64,000 nt of DNA from Escarpia spicata (Eukaryota > Annelida > Polychaeta > Sabellida > Siboglinidae). Under the pieces are notes generated by a model, which saw nothing but the letters and a program-made list of their open reading frames with translations, was not told where the DNA came from and searched no databases. Below are positions 22,491-35,700 of the stretch, piece after piece (position 1 is the stretch's first letter; each line of letters starts with the position of its first letter). The stretch is from positions 53,262,808-53,326,807 of the forward strand of contig OZ023213.1 of NCBI GenBank assembly GCA_963995525.1, written 5' to 3'. The position numbers were made by a program, and so were the translations under genes.

Positions 22491-24949
22491 AAATGTCGTA
22501 TTCGAGTACAATTTTTTTTACAATTTATCTGCCGACTCTTAACATAAATTTGAATTTAATGTGTGTGAGAAACACATATCACGGGAGCAATTTTTTTTAT
22601 TTCAATAACTTGGACATTCGTGTTCTCATTGACGTTATGTTTTATTAATGTAGAACCTAGTGTGGGGGCATCCATATAATTATCACATAACGCTAAATGT
22701 GGATTATTGAGAGCCCACCACTTGTGAAGTTGGCCATATAAACGTACGATCGTTTTGAAAAAAAACACAGTTTGTTCACTCGTTGCATGAAAGTGTTGAT
22801 TCATAATGTTAAGGTACACTAACGGTAAACGTATAGTAGAAAAATTCAAGATAACACCAATTGTCCATGTAACATTGTATATACCTATAAATTGAACTAT
22901 GTGTAGTAGTTGTGAGGGGAATGTGCTGTAGCAACGCGGGCAGTCGTCCTGGTCTCTCAGTTGGGGTTCGAGTCCACCTAGTCCTATAGCGGTTTCCAAA
23001 TTTGGGTAATCAAGTCCACCCAAGCGACGCAGTAGTTATTGCTATCAATCTTATTTTACAGCAAAACGAAGATAGACGTTTTAGTCGTTACGTAACGCTA
23101 GCCCAGAGACATCCTCATCTCCAATGTAACGCATCATCATGGTGACCCGGAGAGTTGAACTCCCCTGTAAGAGTGAAGTACTATATGGTGACCCCCATAA
23201 ATATCCCACCATTCCTGTAGACTACAATACCAACTCCTAACCAAGGTGAATTTTAACCGCAGCAGACGAAAACAAGTATTACGTTTACGTCAATGCGACG
23301 CGAGGTCAGTGAGACGGATGCCTCAAGCACACACAATGGAAAAGACGAGACGCGTGCGTGGATTTATGACGGGAACCGTAGGTGTGCCAACAATAGATCC
23401 GCGTTCAGTGACACCGTTAATGTGACCGATGATACCAGTATCGCGCTACCTGTTGACGCATACCGGAGAATGACAGAATACCTTAATGCGACTACAACGG
23501 CTGCACCTAACACATCGGCCACATGCCATATATTACATTATTCCATATTATACCAACATCCAGACCGAGTCAAGTGCATTTCTATGAGTAAGAAACATTA
23601 GACTCGATTTACATATTGCTTCATCCGAAGTGAAAAGAAAAGCGACTGCACTTAAATCAATAGTTTATTAACTTACTTATTGATATATAATTTTAATCAA
23701 GGAATCTCAAGCGCCAAACATTTAAGGATTAATTTACGCCGCTACGATTAGTACGTAAGATCTATATATTTTCATGATACCACTTATATCATGATTCACA
23801 ACTTGTATTGGGTAAATTAGTTATTCGGAACGTAAAACGCAATGTGTGCGTAATACGTGAAATGTAACTTAACAATTGCATGAACCACGCACGCACGGTA
23901 AATATTTCGTAGAAACGGCCCCTGTGTCGTGGATTTTGCAAGAATCAAGACGCAATAATGCTTATGTCTGCACTCGTGCCAATAACGTAGCAATAGAGGT
24001 ATATTATTTGACAATTCTCACGACACGACTATGGCCTATCGATGGACGTGAACTTCACATTATCTCCGGTCTTGTAATTTTGAACAAACAAAGAGTATCT
24101 GCGAGCGAATTATGGTGTTTATGTAACGATGCAGTGTGTTTTCTAACATTTGGTAAATGTTTCTATCACGACTGTCAGCTACCAAGGCATCCCGTTTTTG
24201 CTAGTTGAATTTAACGTTTGCAGAACAACAGAAGCATCCATCACACAGTTCAACAAACTCGTTGTGTTGACGTTAATCCCGCAGTCTGACTCTCGCCCTT
24301 GTGGTTACTATTCAGTTGCTGTTTATGTGTGGTTTCAGACTAAGTCCCACAAGCGCTAGCGAGGACACAGTGCTCGTTATAAAAACATTATTATTCGCTG
24401 CCACGCTCGTGGCAATAACGCCACGGAGAAGTAAGCGTCCCGCACCAGAACGAGTGTTTAATATCGTACATTTGTCGCACTGAACATTTCTCCGCTCTCA
24501 GTTAGATGTTGACCGATTAAAAATGATCCGTATAATTTTAATGATTTCATTTTATAATGTAACTTCTTCACCGACTTAACAAGAAACAGTGTCGATCAGA
24601 ACAGCGTAATTCGGGGATTCCTCCTGTCGTGAAACAAACGCCTCCAATGCCATGTAATGATTATCCTATCAATTAAGAAACTATCGCAGTACTATCGCCG
24701 ATTTAATATAACTATCGCAATAATATCGCATTATTTAAACTATCCCCGATAATTCCCCCTTGTGGGCACCGTGACCCTCTACCCCTCGATACAAAACAGT
24801 GATCGTCATACCAGCATACTGGGGACAGTACTGCACCAGCACTGCCGTTTCTACCACACGTCTACACTCATTCATGTCCTCCACTCATCTGCCAATCCTC
24901 CCATATATAAATATTCACACAATCCTCTCGTGTGGTATCGTGCCAGTTC

Positions 24950-24950
<1 letters not shown>
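22491..24950. other. No supported gene
   Basis: Several frames of 60-155 codons exist, including 23293-23601 (+), but none shows a domain, signal peptide or convincing splice sites. GGGGTTCGAGTCCACC at 22963 resembles a tRNA B-box and might be a SINE remnant. Confidence 0.35.
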
Positions 24951-25010
<60 letters not shown>

Positions 25011-25225
25011 TGTGGGAGTGTGCGTGTGTGTGCGTGTGAGTGTGTGTATGTAGTGTGTATGTGTGTGTAGTGTATGTGTATGTATACGTGTGTGTGTTTG
25101 TGTATTTGTGTGTGTGTGGGGGGGGGGGTGTATGTCTGTGTGCGTGTGAGTGTGTGTGCGTCTGTGGGTGTGGGAGTGGGAGTGAGTGTGTGATTGTGAG
25201 TGTGTATGTGCGTGCATGTGTGTAG
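24951..25225 (+). repeat. GT-rich microsatellite
   Basis: A pure (GT)n core of about 60 bases followed by interrupted GT/GCGT repeats and a run of G near 25120. Confidence 0.95.
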
Positions 25226-25625
25226 TTCATATATATATATATATCTGATTATCCTACATGAAGCATTGGAGAATAAACGTACATTTCGCCAAGAAGATGT
25301 TCTGCTAGACGCGGGACTACATGACGACGTCTACGTGACAGGTTGACGAGTATGCCTCTACAGGACAATATGTCGATCGCGGGTATAGTACTAGTAGAGA
25401 ACTTACGTTTCCCCACTGGTAGACCAGCAAATTTTGGCACTTTCGAACCAGACACCATTAAAAGTTATACATCTGATTTAATTGACAATATACTAATCGC
25501 ACTTAGTCCAGACCCACCATATGTTTTACGATAAGTTGCGTTTATTTTATAATAGTATTATGAATAAACAGCGTGCGCCTATGAACGCTGATTACAATTA
25601 ATAGCAACATGTCGCTACTGTGCTA
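25226..25625. other. No supported gene
   Basis: Short unique sequence between simple repeats, with a short AT run near 25230. No coding signal is seen. Confidence 0.4.
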
Positions 25626-26087
25626 CACAGATAATGTTTCTTCCCCTCTCTCCCTCTCATTCCCTCTCTCTCACTTTATCTATATCTCACTGTACATCTC
25701 CCCCTCTCTTTCTCTCTCCCTCTCCCCCGTCACTCTCCCCCTCTATCTCTCTCTCTTTCTCCCTATCTCTCTGCCTCTCTCTATCTCCCTCCTTTTTTCT
25801 CACTCTCTCGTTCCCATTCCCCCTTCTCTCCCTGTCCCTCTGTCTCTCTCCCTCTCCCTCACTTCCCCCTCTCTATCTGCCTATCCCCCCCTCTCCCCCA
25901 TCTCTCGCTCTCTCTGACTCCGCTTCTTCCTCTCTCTCCGTCTCTCTCCCTCACTCCTCCCTCTCTCTCTGTCTTCCTGTTTCTGTCACTCCCCCTCTGC
26001 CCCTCTCTCTCTCTCCCTCCCCTTCTGTCTCACTCCTACTCTCTTCCTTCCTCTCCCTCTCCATGCCCTTATCACTCCATATTTCGC
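25626..26087 (+). repeat. Polypyrimidine tract (CTCTCC-rich)
   Basis: About 460 bases almost entirely of C and T on the plus strand, built of CTCT, CCCT and TCTC words. Together with the adjoining CA repeat it makes a strongly strand-asymmetric block of about 860 bases. The long Ser/Leu/Pro reading frame through it is an artefact. Confidence 0.95.
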
Positions 26088-26486
<399 letters not shown>

Positions 26487-27310
26487 TCGTAAGCACATTA
26501 ATGCATGTCGTATGGAGCAGGTAGACGCAGTAACTTTTGGGCCACTCGTCACGCAACGACCCTACTGAACCAGCATTTGTGTGTGGCATAAAACCTGGTA
26601 TACGAATAGTTGTTTCAATAACGTTAGCTGGTATTTTGTAACATAATAGCTTAGTAGTGTGTATAAAACCTGCATACCTGGCTGTACTGTGTAGTATCTA
26701 GATGCACGACACCGCAGCATGCAACCTCGCTCATGGCTACCCTTTACTTAGCCAGGTATAAAAGTAACTTTATACAACTATAAGTAACGAACTATTGAGC
26801 AAACAATGATTTGCAATGTTTATTGCTCTATGGGTAGATGGGTGTACGCTATTAGTCATCCTTAAAACGAGTTGAAGTAGAAAAGACGTTCTTAGAAAAC
26901 AGGTGCAATTATTTATGACCATTGCGTGTCGCCAGTTTGACGCAATTTGACAAAGTGCAAAGACGCAGTCATATTTTAAACACATCCATCGCTTATTATG
27001 ACCACAACATATCTGGTCATTGAGTGTGAAAAGCTTTATAGTGGTTGACTTGAAAAACGGATGCAGAAGTTCGTAGAGGGTAATCTCATAAACGTGTCGG
27101 TCCTGCCTGTTATACAACAAGTCTGACTTGCACCTGTCATTTGCAGCGCGTTTTGTTTATTTTCTATGTATTTAGAAAACTTCCCCTTTTCTGTCCCACG
27201 AAGTAGCCAAACATGATGCTCCTGGTATCAATGACGATCGCGTCTCTACTTCCATCGCCGCTGGTTGCTGTGTCGAGAAATAATTTATTGTACTTCAATG
27301 TTGTACCGCT
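26487..27310. other. No supported gene
   Basis: Unique sequence; a 116-codon minus frame at 26770-27120 shows no recognisable feature. Confidence 0.4.
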
Positions 27311-27590
27311 TGTTTGTGTGTGTGTTTGTGTGTGTGTGTTTGTGTGTGAGAGTGTGTGTGCTTCTGTTGGTGCCTGTGTGTGCTTTCGTGCGTGCGTTCG
27401 TGCGTTTGTACGTATGTGCGTGTGTGTGCGTGTGCATGTGTACGTGGTCGTATACGCGTGTGCGTGTATGTGTGCGTGTGCGTATGTGTGTGTTTGTGTG
27501 TGCGGCAGTCAGTGGGTGGGTATTTGGATGGATGGGTGCATGCATGCGTGCGTGAGTGTATGAGTGTGTGTGTATTTATGTGTACGTGAT
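27311..27590 (+). repeat. Degenerate GT/GCGT microsatellite
   Basis: TGTG-rich sequence with many GCGT and TGTT interruptions, trailing into GGTGGGTATTTGGATGG. Confidence 0.9.
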
Positions 27591-29365
27591 TGCTTCTATC
27601 TTTGGTCATGAGTTTGTGTTACGTAGAGATGATAAGAAAGTTTAACAAAATAAAGCAGAATCATTTGTAAACAAACATGTAAACTGCCTGGTAAATGTGA
27701 TAATCGGAAATAAACTTTTTTATTCTTACAAGTTTCCCAATGATGAACATAAGTGTATGTTTGCGAACAATACGTGTCTATCTAGAACGAATGGAAAATC
27801 TACTAAACACCAACGACCATGACCAGCAACTTGCCACTGTTGCACCATAGGCTTAGTACTACTCTTGTTAAGTTCTTACATTTCATTCAGCAAGAAATTG
27901 TATTACGGCTGATCCCTGCGCACATTCACACAGTACCAGAACGACACATTGGTAGTACGCTTTGCCAGTGGTATGCATTTAAAGTTGTGGTCAATCGGAC
28001 GATCCTTCGGACACTGGCATCCGAAAACAATTCTTAAGGGACACATGGTGTGGGTCTCTGCACGTGCGTATGCACACACAGGGGTTCCACCATCCTCCGT
28101 CGGGGCAAATGCGCGGCGCTGAAAGAAAGCGTACAATTTCAGGCTTAGTTCGCTGATACTGGTTCGTCTTTTTGCAAGTTCAAGTGGTATGTATCCGGAT
28201 TACGGAGTTTTCCGGATAAATGAATTCTATAAGTAATGGGATAAACGTTTGGAATTTACGTAACCGTGAAATGACGATCGATTTTTCCAATTATTGGATG
28301 TTCGTGTTACTATTGACGAGATTCTACTGCGCATTCTGACATTACCAATGAAGAACACAATATTATTTTAAGAAGAAATGATATAATGTGTTAGTAGTTA
28401 GCCTTTGGGCAAAGTATTTTCCGCGATTCTACGAATGACACCTTTTCACAATATGACACACGCAATAATACATTATAACAAAAGTTAAACCTTTAGGGCC
28501 GTTGCACGCAATACATACAAAAGTTGTTATTGCAATCATGAAACACCGAGTCACTCATTGAACGTTTGCACGCAATTGCATGAGCTGCTATGCCAATGGA
28601 CGATCACGATTAACTACAACTCACGGAGAGGACAGCAGACGTTGAAGCGGTCGAGTGGATCAGCTTTGCACTCATAGCCTATTGCACACTCATGTCTATT
28701 CGGGCCTCGTCCACAGGACACCTGAGTCATGTCTATTCGGGCCTCGTCCACAGGACACCTGTGTCATAGATTTGGCAGTTTATTCCCTGCGCGTCTCGGC
28801 TCTTCCCTCTACCTTTTAGTAGAGTCTATTGTTTATCGATGGTGTGTCAGCTTCTAGAATCGAGTAATATTATGGGCATCCAAATATGCAATATACGGGT
28901 GATAAATGTATACATAAATAGCGGTATTATGTATTATTATGTATTATAAATTATTATTAATTATTATGACCGTTTCATGCCAGAAAACTCCGACTGAATG
29001 AACATTTTCAAATTACAAAAGACTACGTAGGAATACTGACCAGTTATCTTTACATTTACCGATCGCATATATTGGCACGCGTGTTAATCAATCCAAATAT
29101 GACGAAAGTCACAGGAGGGCTATGATCATTAACTACACAACCTAAGTCTTACGTTCACATTCCTCATCCAACTTACATTTGAAGCCCTGTAATATAATAA
29201 GTAAGAGCGTCTTCTGACAGTTGATGCGCCAATTTACGCTTTCGCCCAAAACAACATCCTTTTGGATTATTTAAAAACATAACCAGCTTCTATACAATCT
29301 TCGACTTTCCTTTATAACTTCGCAGAAGATTTGGGTTATGTCCGCCCTTTTTTTTCTTCAAGATA
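27591..29365. other. No supported gene
   Basis: Mixed unique sequence. It holds a 37-bp tandem pair at 28691-28764 and nothing else recognisable. Confidence 0.4.
28691..28764 (+). repeat. 37-bp tandem duplication, two copies
   Basis: CATGTCTATTCGGGCCTCGT and its continuation occur at 28691 and 28728, differing at a single base in the last few positions. Confidence 0.9.
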
Positions 29366-29492
29366 TGCGTGTGCGTGCGTGTGTGTGTGTGTGTGTTGCT
29401 GAATGTGTGTGTGCGTGTGTCTGTGTGTGTGTGCGTGTGTGTGTGTGTGTGCGCGTGTGCTTGTATGTGTGCGTGTGCTTCTGTGAGTGTGT

Positions 29493-29549
<57 letters not shown>

Positions 29550-29550
29550 C
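29366..29550 (+). repeat. GT-rich microsatellite
   Basis: Interrupted GT/GCGT repeat ending in a pure GT run of about 50 bases. Confidence 0.95.
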
Positions 29551-31086
29551 GTTTGTCTTGGGTATTAAGTTACCTGTCTAACCTGTGTGCGTAAAGCCTC
29601 TCACAAATAAACGTACTTGTAATCTTGTTGATGTGTCAGTCTAATTTGAGTGTGTCTGTCTTATGCGGCAGTAGAATCAAAACATGAAATGTTGCCCTTT
29701 TATGAATACCACAACATAGAAAACATTTGAGATTTTATTTTCGGGATTACTCAGTCATCTACACCGTCTTAGCGTCCGTTAATGACGCACGGAAAATTCA
29801 GTTAAATGTCAACAAGTTTAAATTATGCATTATCAAGCCTCTCGAAGACATATTGCTCAACTTTTACTTGAACACCATACATGTTTTTCGGGCTGATTGT
29901 CATTACGTCAAACACTGGCACTACGTATGAGACAGTCAGCCCATATCTCACATAGGCATCACACTGAGTTGAAGAGTGTAGACGCCCTTCGTCCAGGCAC
30001 TGCCATAAACATCTTAAGGATGCTGTCCCTGGTTTAGTTATACAATCCAGAAACACATGAAATGTTGCCATTTTGTGCTTTATTCAAATACGATTCTAAT
30101 GATGATGTATACATTGTCCAGGGTTGCCATATTTACACAAATGTTACATCGGAATGAAGACACCCACCGCCTATGTAATAAACTGTCCAACTGGTGACCA
30201 AATTTGTACCAATTTGAACCTTGGTAAACTTACTTCAATTATCACTTCTATTACAACATTTTGACTGATTTCTGTAGTGTGATCATCAATACAAATCAAT
30301 ATCCACAGAATTTCTTAAAATATATAACATTTAAAAATTGTCCGCTATTTATTAGAGGAAATACAAAAAATGTTCGAGGTCGGACCAAATTGCCATTTTT
30401 TTTACAAAATATTCCGTAAACAATTATTTTGTAACCAGAACTCTTAAATATTTGGCACAATTAGAAATTAATGTATATCAAAGCTAATAATAACATAAAA
30501 ATGGTACCTCACCAGGTTTTTTTAATATACATGCATTATGTCTATCATTATTTGAAAATTCTGTGGACAACATTTCCACAGAAAATGATAAAATAAACAA
30601 AAAAACTCGGTAGCACAATTATTATATTATAATGAGAAGAAATGTATGATTAGTTGGTGTTTTAATTAGTTCATAATTCTCAAACCCCAAATATATTACA
30701 AAAGGAACAAATTCAATTGAAATATGGTATATTTTCTTATTATTATATACATGACATAATGTCCTATTCGATCGAAGAAATTCCTGCTAAAATTGGATCA
30801 TAGCGAATGATATAATATTTATTCTGTTACCCATTGGCATACTATGTACATGATTATGCTGTGTATAACCCTATAATTACAAGATCACTGTGGACACCCG
30901 CCGTCAGGTAGAGCCATGAAACACATGCGCAGAAACTGTGCGCAGTAAACTAGGGGCGACCTCCTTAAGCAAAGGCGGATTTATGTATCGCATTGTTTTT
31001 ATAACGTGTCGCGTTTGACTGCTTTTTAACATAATATAGTTCGATGCAGTTAGCTGATTTATTTCTTGTTTACGCCGAGAGAGGGG
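29551..31086. other. Upstream region of the FG-GAP gene; no gene supported
   Basis: AT-rich DNA without recognised elements. The 127-codon minus frame at 30904-31287 overlaps the promoter and first exon of the plus-strand gene and is judged a chance frame. Confidence 0.4.
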
Positions 31087-31120
31087 TATAAAAGGAAACA
31101 TTTCAACAGAAAATTCATTG
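31087..31120 (+). promoter_or_regulatory. TATA box and initiator of the FG-GAP gene
   Basis: TATAAAA at 31087-31093 sits in GGGGTATAAAAGG. An initiator-like TTCATTG has its A at 31117, exactly 30 bases after the first T of the box, which is the expected TATA-to-start distance. A consensus splice donor follows 40 bases later. A strong focused promoter of this type fits a tissue-specific secreted product. Confidence 0.7.
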
Positions 31121-31156
31121 CGGCACTGGTGAAGCAAAGCAAACACGGTGAAAAAG
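31117..31156 (+). other. Non-coding exon 1 (5' UTR) of the FG-GAP gene
   Basis: A 40-base leader from the predicted start to AAAAAG|GTAAGT at 31156/31157, a near-perfect donor. It has no ATG. Intron 1 (31157-32268) ends TTTTCATAG. Confidence 0.6.
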
Positions 31157-32290
31157 GTAAGTCTAAATACCGGTGGTAGAGAAGGAGTCAACACATTGTA
31201 CCTCGTCTGCTTTAGGGTATAATTATTGTTGATATTTATATACCAGTTCTTTAAGCAAGTTGGTGGAGCTACTAGGGATCCACTCACATGAGGAGTAGTG
31301 GGCGAAAGTAAATAATAGTAGATGGGTGGTCATCATTTGACTTTCTGGGCCACGGAAACACAGTTTCTTAATTTGTAGTGAGCTGGATTTTCTACGTTGT
31401 TCTTCTGATGGCTTTCAAAACAGGTAACTCCCTATCCACAGGGGCATGCTTCAAACAGGCGCATTGAATACAATCACTAGGCCTTGGAATCCCCACATAC
31501 GGTAGATATAATGGCTTGAATCTCAGAAAGTTCTCCTGGGAATACTAGGTTTTCATCTTAAATATTTTATGGGAAACCTTTGCTTTTCTAAAATTGGCAG
31601 TCCCACAGAGCATGATAATATATCTTTGCTTAGAACTAGAAACTGCCAGTGTCTTAGCCCTTTTTGAAAAAAGCTGTTTATTTTCCTTTGATCACAAGTG
31701 CTTGATTTGCTTATATTTTTCACCCAACGTCCCTGCCATAATTAATCCCTCGAAATGCTGATTTAAAACTATATTAATATGGTTTGTGGACTTATTTTAA
31801 CACTAATCCCATATTTCTTGCATGTCTTTCTGGAGAGGTGTAGTACAGAGGATCTCTGTTACAGTACAAATTACAATGGTGGTAGCCTTCCGAAAGTAGG
31901 CATTTTTTTTATTTTAACGCCAAATATGGCATGTGGGTTGCATTGTGTCTAACAACACACAAGGAGAACTCCAGATATTCGTGTAGGTTTTGTTTTCAGC
32001 TTTGAAAGTTTTCATCAACATTTTGTACATTTTAATGCAAAAATACACCCATTTTTAGATACTCAAATTGCTAGAATAGAGGGCAATCTTGATGAAATTT
32101 GCAGAAGATTGTCTTTCTTGACATATAAGACCATGTATTTGCTCTAAAAAAAAATAAAAATGGATGTTCATTTTAATAACTGAATAGCAAAGCTCAGAAG
32201 TTTAAAACAATTAAAGTGTTCTATTTTTTGTGACTTCACCTAAATATATATTATTCTCATTTTCATAGAATTCACCTCATCTGGCCAATC

Positions 32291-32737
32291 ATGGACAAGA
32301 CACTCTTGCTGAGCATCATCGTCGTTGGTTTGAACGTCCATAATGTTCTCACGCAACTTGCAGGTCAGTTATTGTAATACGTATCACAAGATCTTCAATA
32401 TCCGTAGCATGTGAAAATGAACGTCACTTGTTTAGTGATACAACTGTGTAGTTTACACGAATGTAGTTATATGCGTATGTTACGTACGTATATGGTCACT
32501 TCTCGCCAAATGGCAACAAATTGTGTTCTGAGGGGCGGGGAAAATAAACGTACTCGTATAACATTATACTTTCTGCCATACCAAAATGACACGTTGATGT
32601 AATAAATAAAGCAATACAGCCTAACACGTAAGAGTTTCCTGTGAGAGCTTGGTGTTGTTGTAAGTGCATAAGACCTGTAATCATACGAGTGCGTATAATT
32701 TATTAACTAACGTAAGTTGTTATTCGTATCAGTGATA

Positions 32738-32793
<56 letters not shown>

Positions 32794-35700
32794 GTCTTTT
32801 AAATTTACTCAACATTTATTGTCTTTGTGCTTGAGAATCAGTAAGTAAAATTTGTCTCAATCGTGTTATAATATTGTGACGTATCCAGCATACGTTCAGT
32901 ATTATGTTTTATAATTCCAATGGCACTGTATCACGATACACACAAACGGCATTCAACATCCTTCTTCGGAATAAATGTGCGTTCCAAAAATGCATACAAT
33001 GCGTATATCAGCTTAATAATTATCAGTCTGGATCCACATTAGAAAAAAAACATTTACATGCGCGCTAAAACACTTTTATTTGGGGCGCCTACTTGCTGTT
33101 TTCTGTGGTACACTAGAAATATCCATTAACTTCCCAGTATTGTTGGGGAGGGGAGACGTTGGTGATACTGTTATAGACTTACAGTCTTACACGATGACCT
33201 GATCGTCCAGATCCATCCGTTTATCCATGTTACTCTGAATCACTGTTGTATTTTAATCTTCACACATAAATGAATGAATGTTTATTCAGAATATTGATAA
33301 CAATATATATATATACAAGAAAAGACAACCAAACTAGTTTAACTATAATACAAGTGAGAATATACAATGTTTGAAGGAGGGGGAAAATACGAAGTCATTG
33401 ACTTTTGTGTAAATTTACCCTCGACATATATTTATATATAAATATATACCTGTATGTATACACACACATATACATACATGTACACACATATATATATATA
33501 TACATATACACACATAGATACGTACATGTATATTGAGACATCACTATTATATTAATCGAATTTGCAATTCATCTAACCATCTAGCTACAATAATTAAAAA
33601 CATTTTCCTCAATGGCATGATCATATTTGTGTATGATTTTGTTTAGATTTCCACAACCAGATATTTCTCAAATAAAAGGTTTTTGCATTTACGCTTAAAT
33701 TCAGTAATAGTGTTAGTAGTTTTTAAATGATCACATAGAGAATTCTATAATAGCACTCCCTTTACACAAAGAAACATTGATCGCATGGTAGAACAGACTC
33801 TCTGTCGTTCTAAGTCATGATTATCTCGCATTGAGTATGGTATTTCCCGTCTAGTAGCTGTAGTAAGCTTTGTACACAAATAATTATGTTTTCAGTTGTA
33901 TAATATGCGGAAATTTTAGAACATGTAATTGTTGGAAAAGTGAGTTTGTATGATCCATCCGTCTTGCACCAATTATAATGCGTATTATTCTTTTTTGTAA
34001 TAAGAAAATACAGTTAGTATTTGTTGGGTACGTGTTTCAACATATCTCTGCACAGTAATTTAAATACGGCAAAAAGAGAGAACTGTATAGAAAACGTCTA
34101 CTATTTCTATCAAGTAGATGACTGCATCTATGCATCATAGCTGTACTTTTTGAAAGCTTTGATTGTACGTTTTTTATACGAGGTTTCCTATTTAGTAGAT
34201 CATCAGTAAACACACCCAAAACCTTGGTGACCCTTACTCTTTCGATATTAACATTTCGTATTTTTATATTAACTTCTTTGTTGAGCATACGATTTCCAAA
34301 TAACATATAATTGGTTTTATATATGTTCAGAGTTAATTTTAAACCATGTATACATTTGGTCCAGTACTTTACACACTGTTTCGTTTAGTTTATTGATGTT
34401 ATTATTTGCATAAAAGATATTAGTATCGTCTGCAAAGAGAATGTATTTACTAGATTAGATATGTTACACATATCATTATCGTATAGAATGAATAGTTTGG
34501 GGCCCAAGATCGAATCCTGTGGGATACCACATGAAATATTGCGAACAGCAGAATTACATTTGTCAATGGACACAAATTGTTTTCTGTTTTCTAGATAACG
34601 ATTTAACCAGTTAAATGCCACACCACGGATACCAAGAAATTCCATTTTTTACATAACAGTTTGTGATTGACAGTGTCAAATGCATTTTTTAAATCGATAA
34701 AAACACCAATAGCGTATTTTTGGGCATCCAATGATTGGGTTAAACATGTTCGCTGCATCTTCATTATTACTAATGGTAACGCAATTTTTTACAAACTGAT
34801 CTGGATAGTGATTTCCTAAGCGAAGTGTTCCCATTACAGTTTGAAGTACTTTCCAGGTGCCAACAATGTCATCTTTCTTCTGTGCAAGTAAACTGCTATA
34901 ATACTGTTTTTAGTGGATCTGAGAATACCTGTTAATTTATTTTTTATATGATATATATATAGTTTCTGTGATAATTGATCTGGATGATAAAAATGCTTTA
35001 TACAAATGATTTCTCTTACAAGAAGTTGATATGTTGTTGTAATAATTATTTTCAGGATCGACATCCTTCTCAAAATGACACCTGCTGTGTTCTGTATATT
35101 TGTAGGTTTCAAATATGTTTTCAATATCATCACAATTTGAGAGTGGGTAATTTTCTTTCACGATGTTAGCCATGTAAATGGTAGATAGTAACATGAATTA
35201 GAAACAGCAAAGCAATATGTTTGAATAATAAAGTAATATACGGTTTTGACCACTGTTATGAATAAGAACAAACACACAGTATACATCTGATGAAACACGT
35301 CGCCTTTCTCGTAGCAGTGCGATTGGAAATGTGATGTGCTGTGTATCATCATATTGGTTACGAAATAGAACCATAGCAAGTGCACACATCCTGCCTGGTG
35401 CCCTGTGTGGGTTTACATGCTTAAGGGTAATCCCATACTGTTATTTAATAACTTCAAATTAGTTTACATGTGTTTGCCAACCTTGGTTTGTTGATGGAAT
35501 GATTACCTCGATAACACTGTGTTGATATGTCCACAAAGATATTTGTCAACATACGGTTGCACTTAGATCTACATTTCAACCAGAGCGATATTTAATGTTC
35601 CGCATTATTAGTTGTCCCCGTACCTTTGTATTCATCGTAGATACTGGCTCGAGAACAAGGACTTGGCGATATGTTATTGCAACAATAATCACCCTTCAAA

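Noticed and set aside
22955..22985. tRNA gene from GGGGTTCGAGTCC
   Set aside because: A B-box-like word alone; no matching A-box or acceptor stem.
23293..23601. 102-codon plus-strand frame with Thr/Asn-rich content
   Set aside because: No recognisable family or splice signals; base composition alone explains it.
30904..31287. 127-codon minus-strand frame
   Set aside because: It overlaps the TATA box and first exon of the well-supported plus-strand gene and shows no domain.
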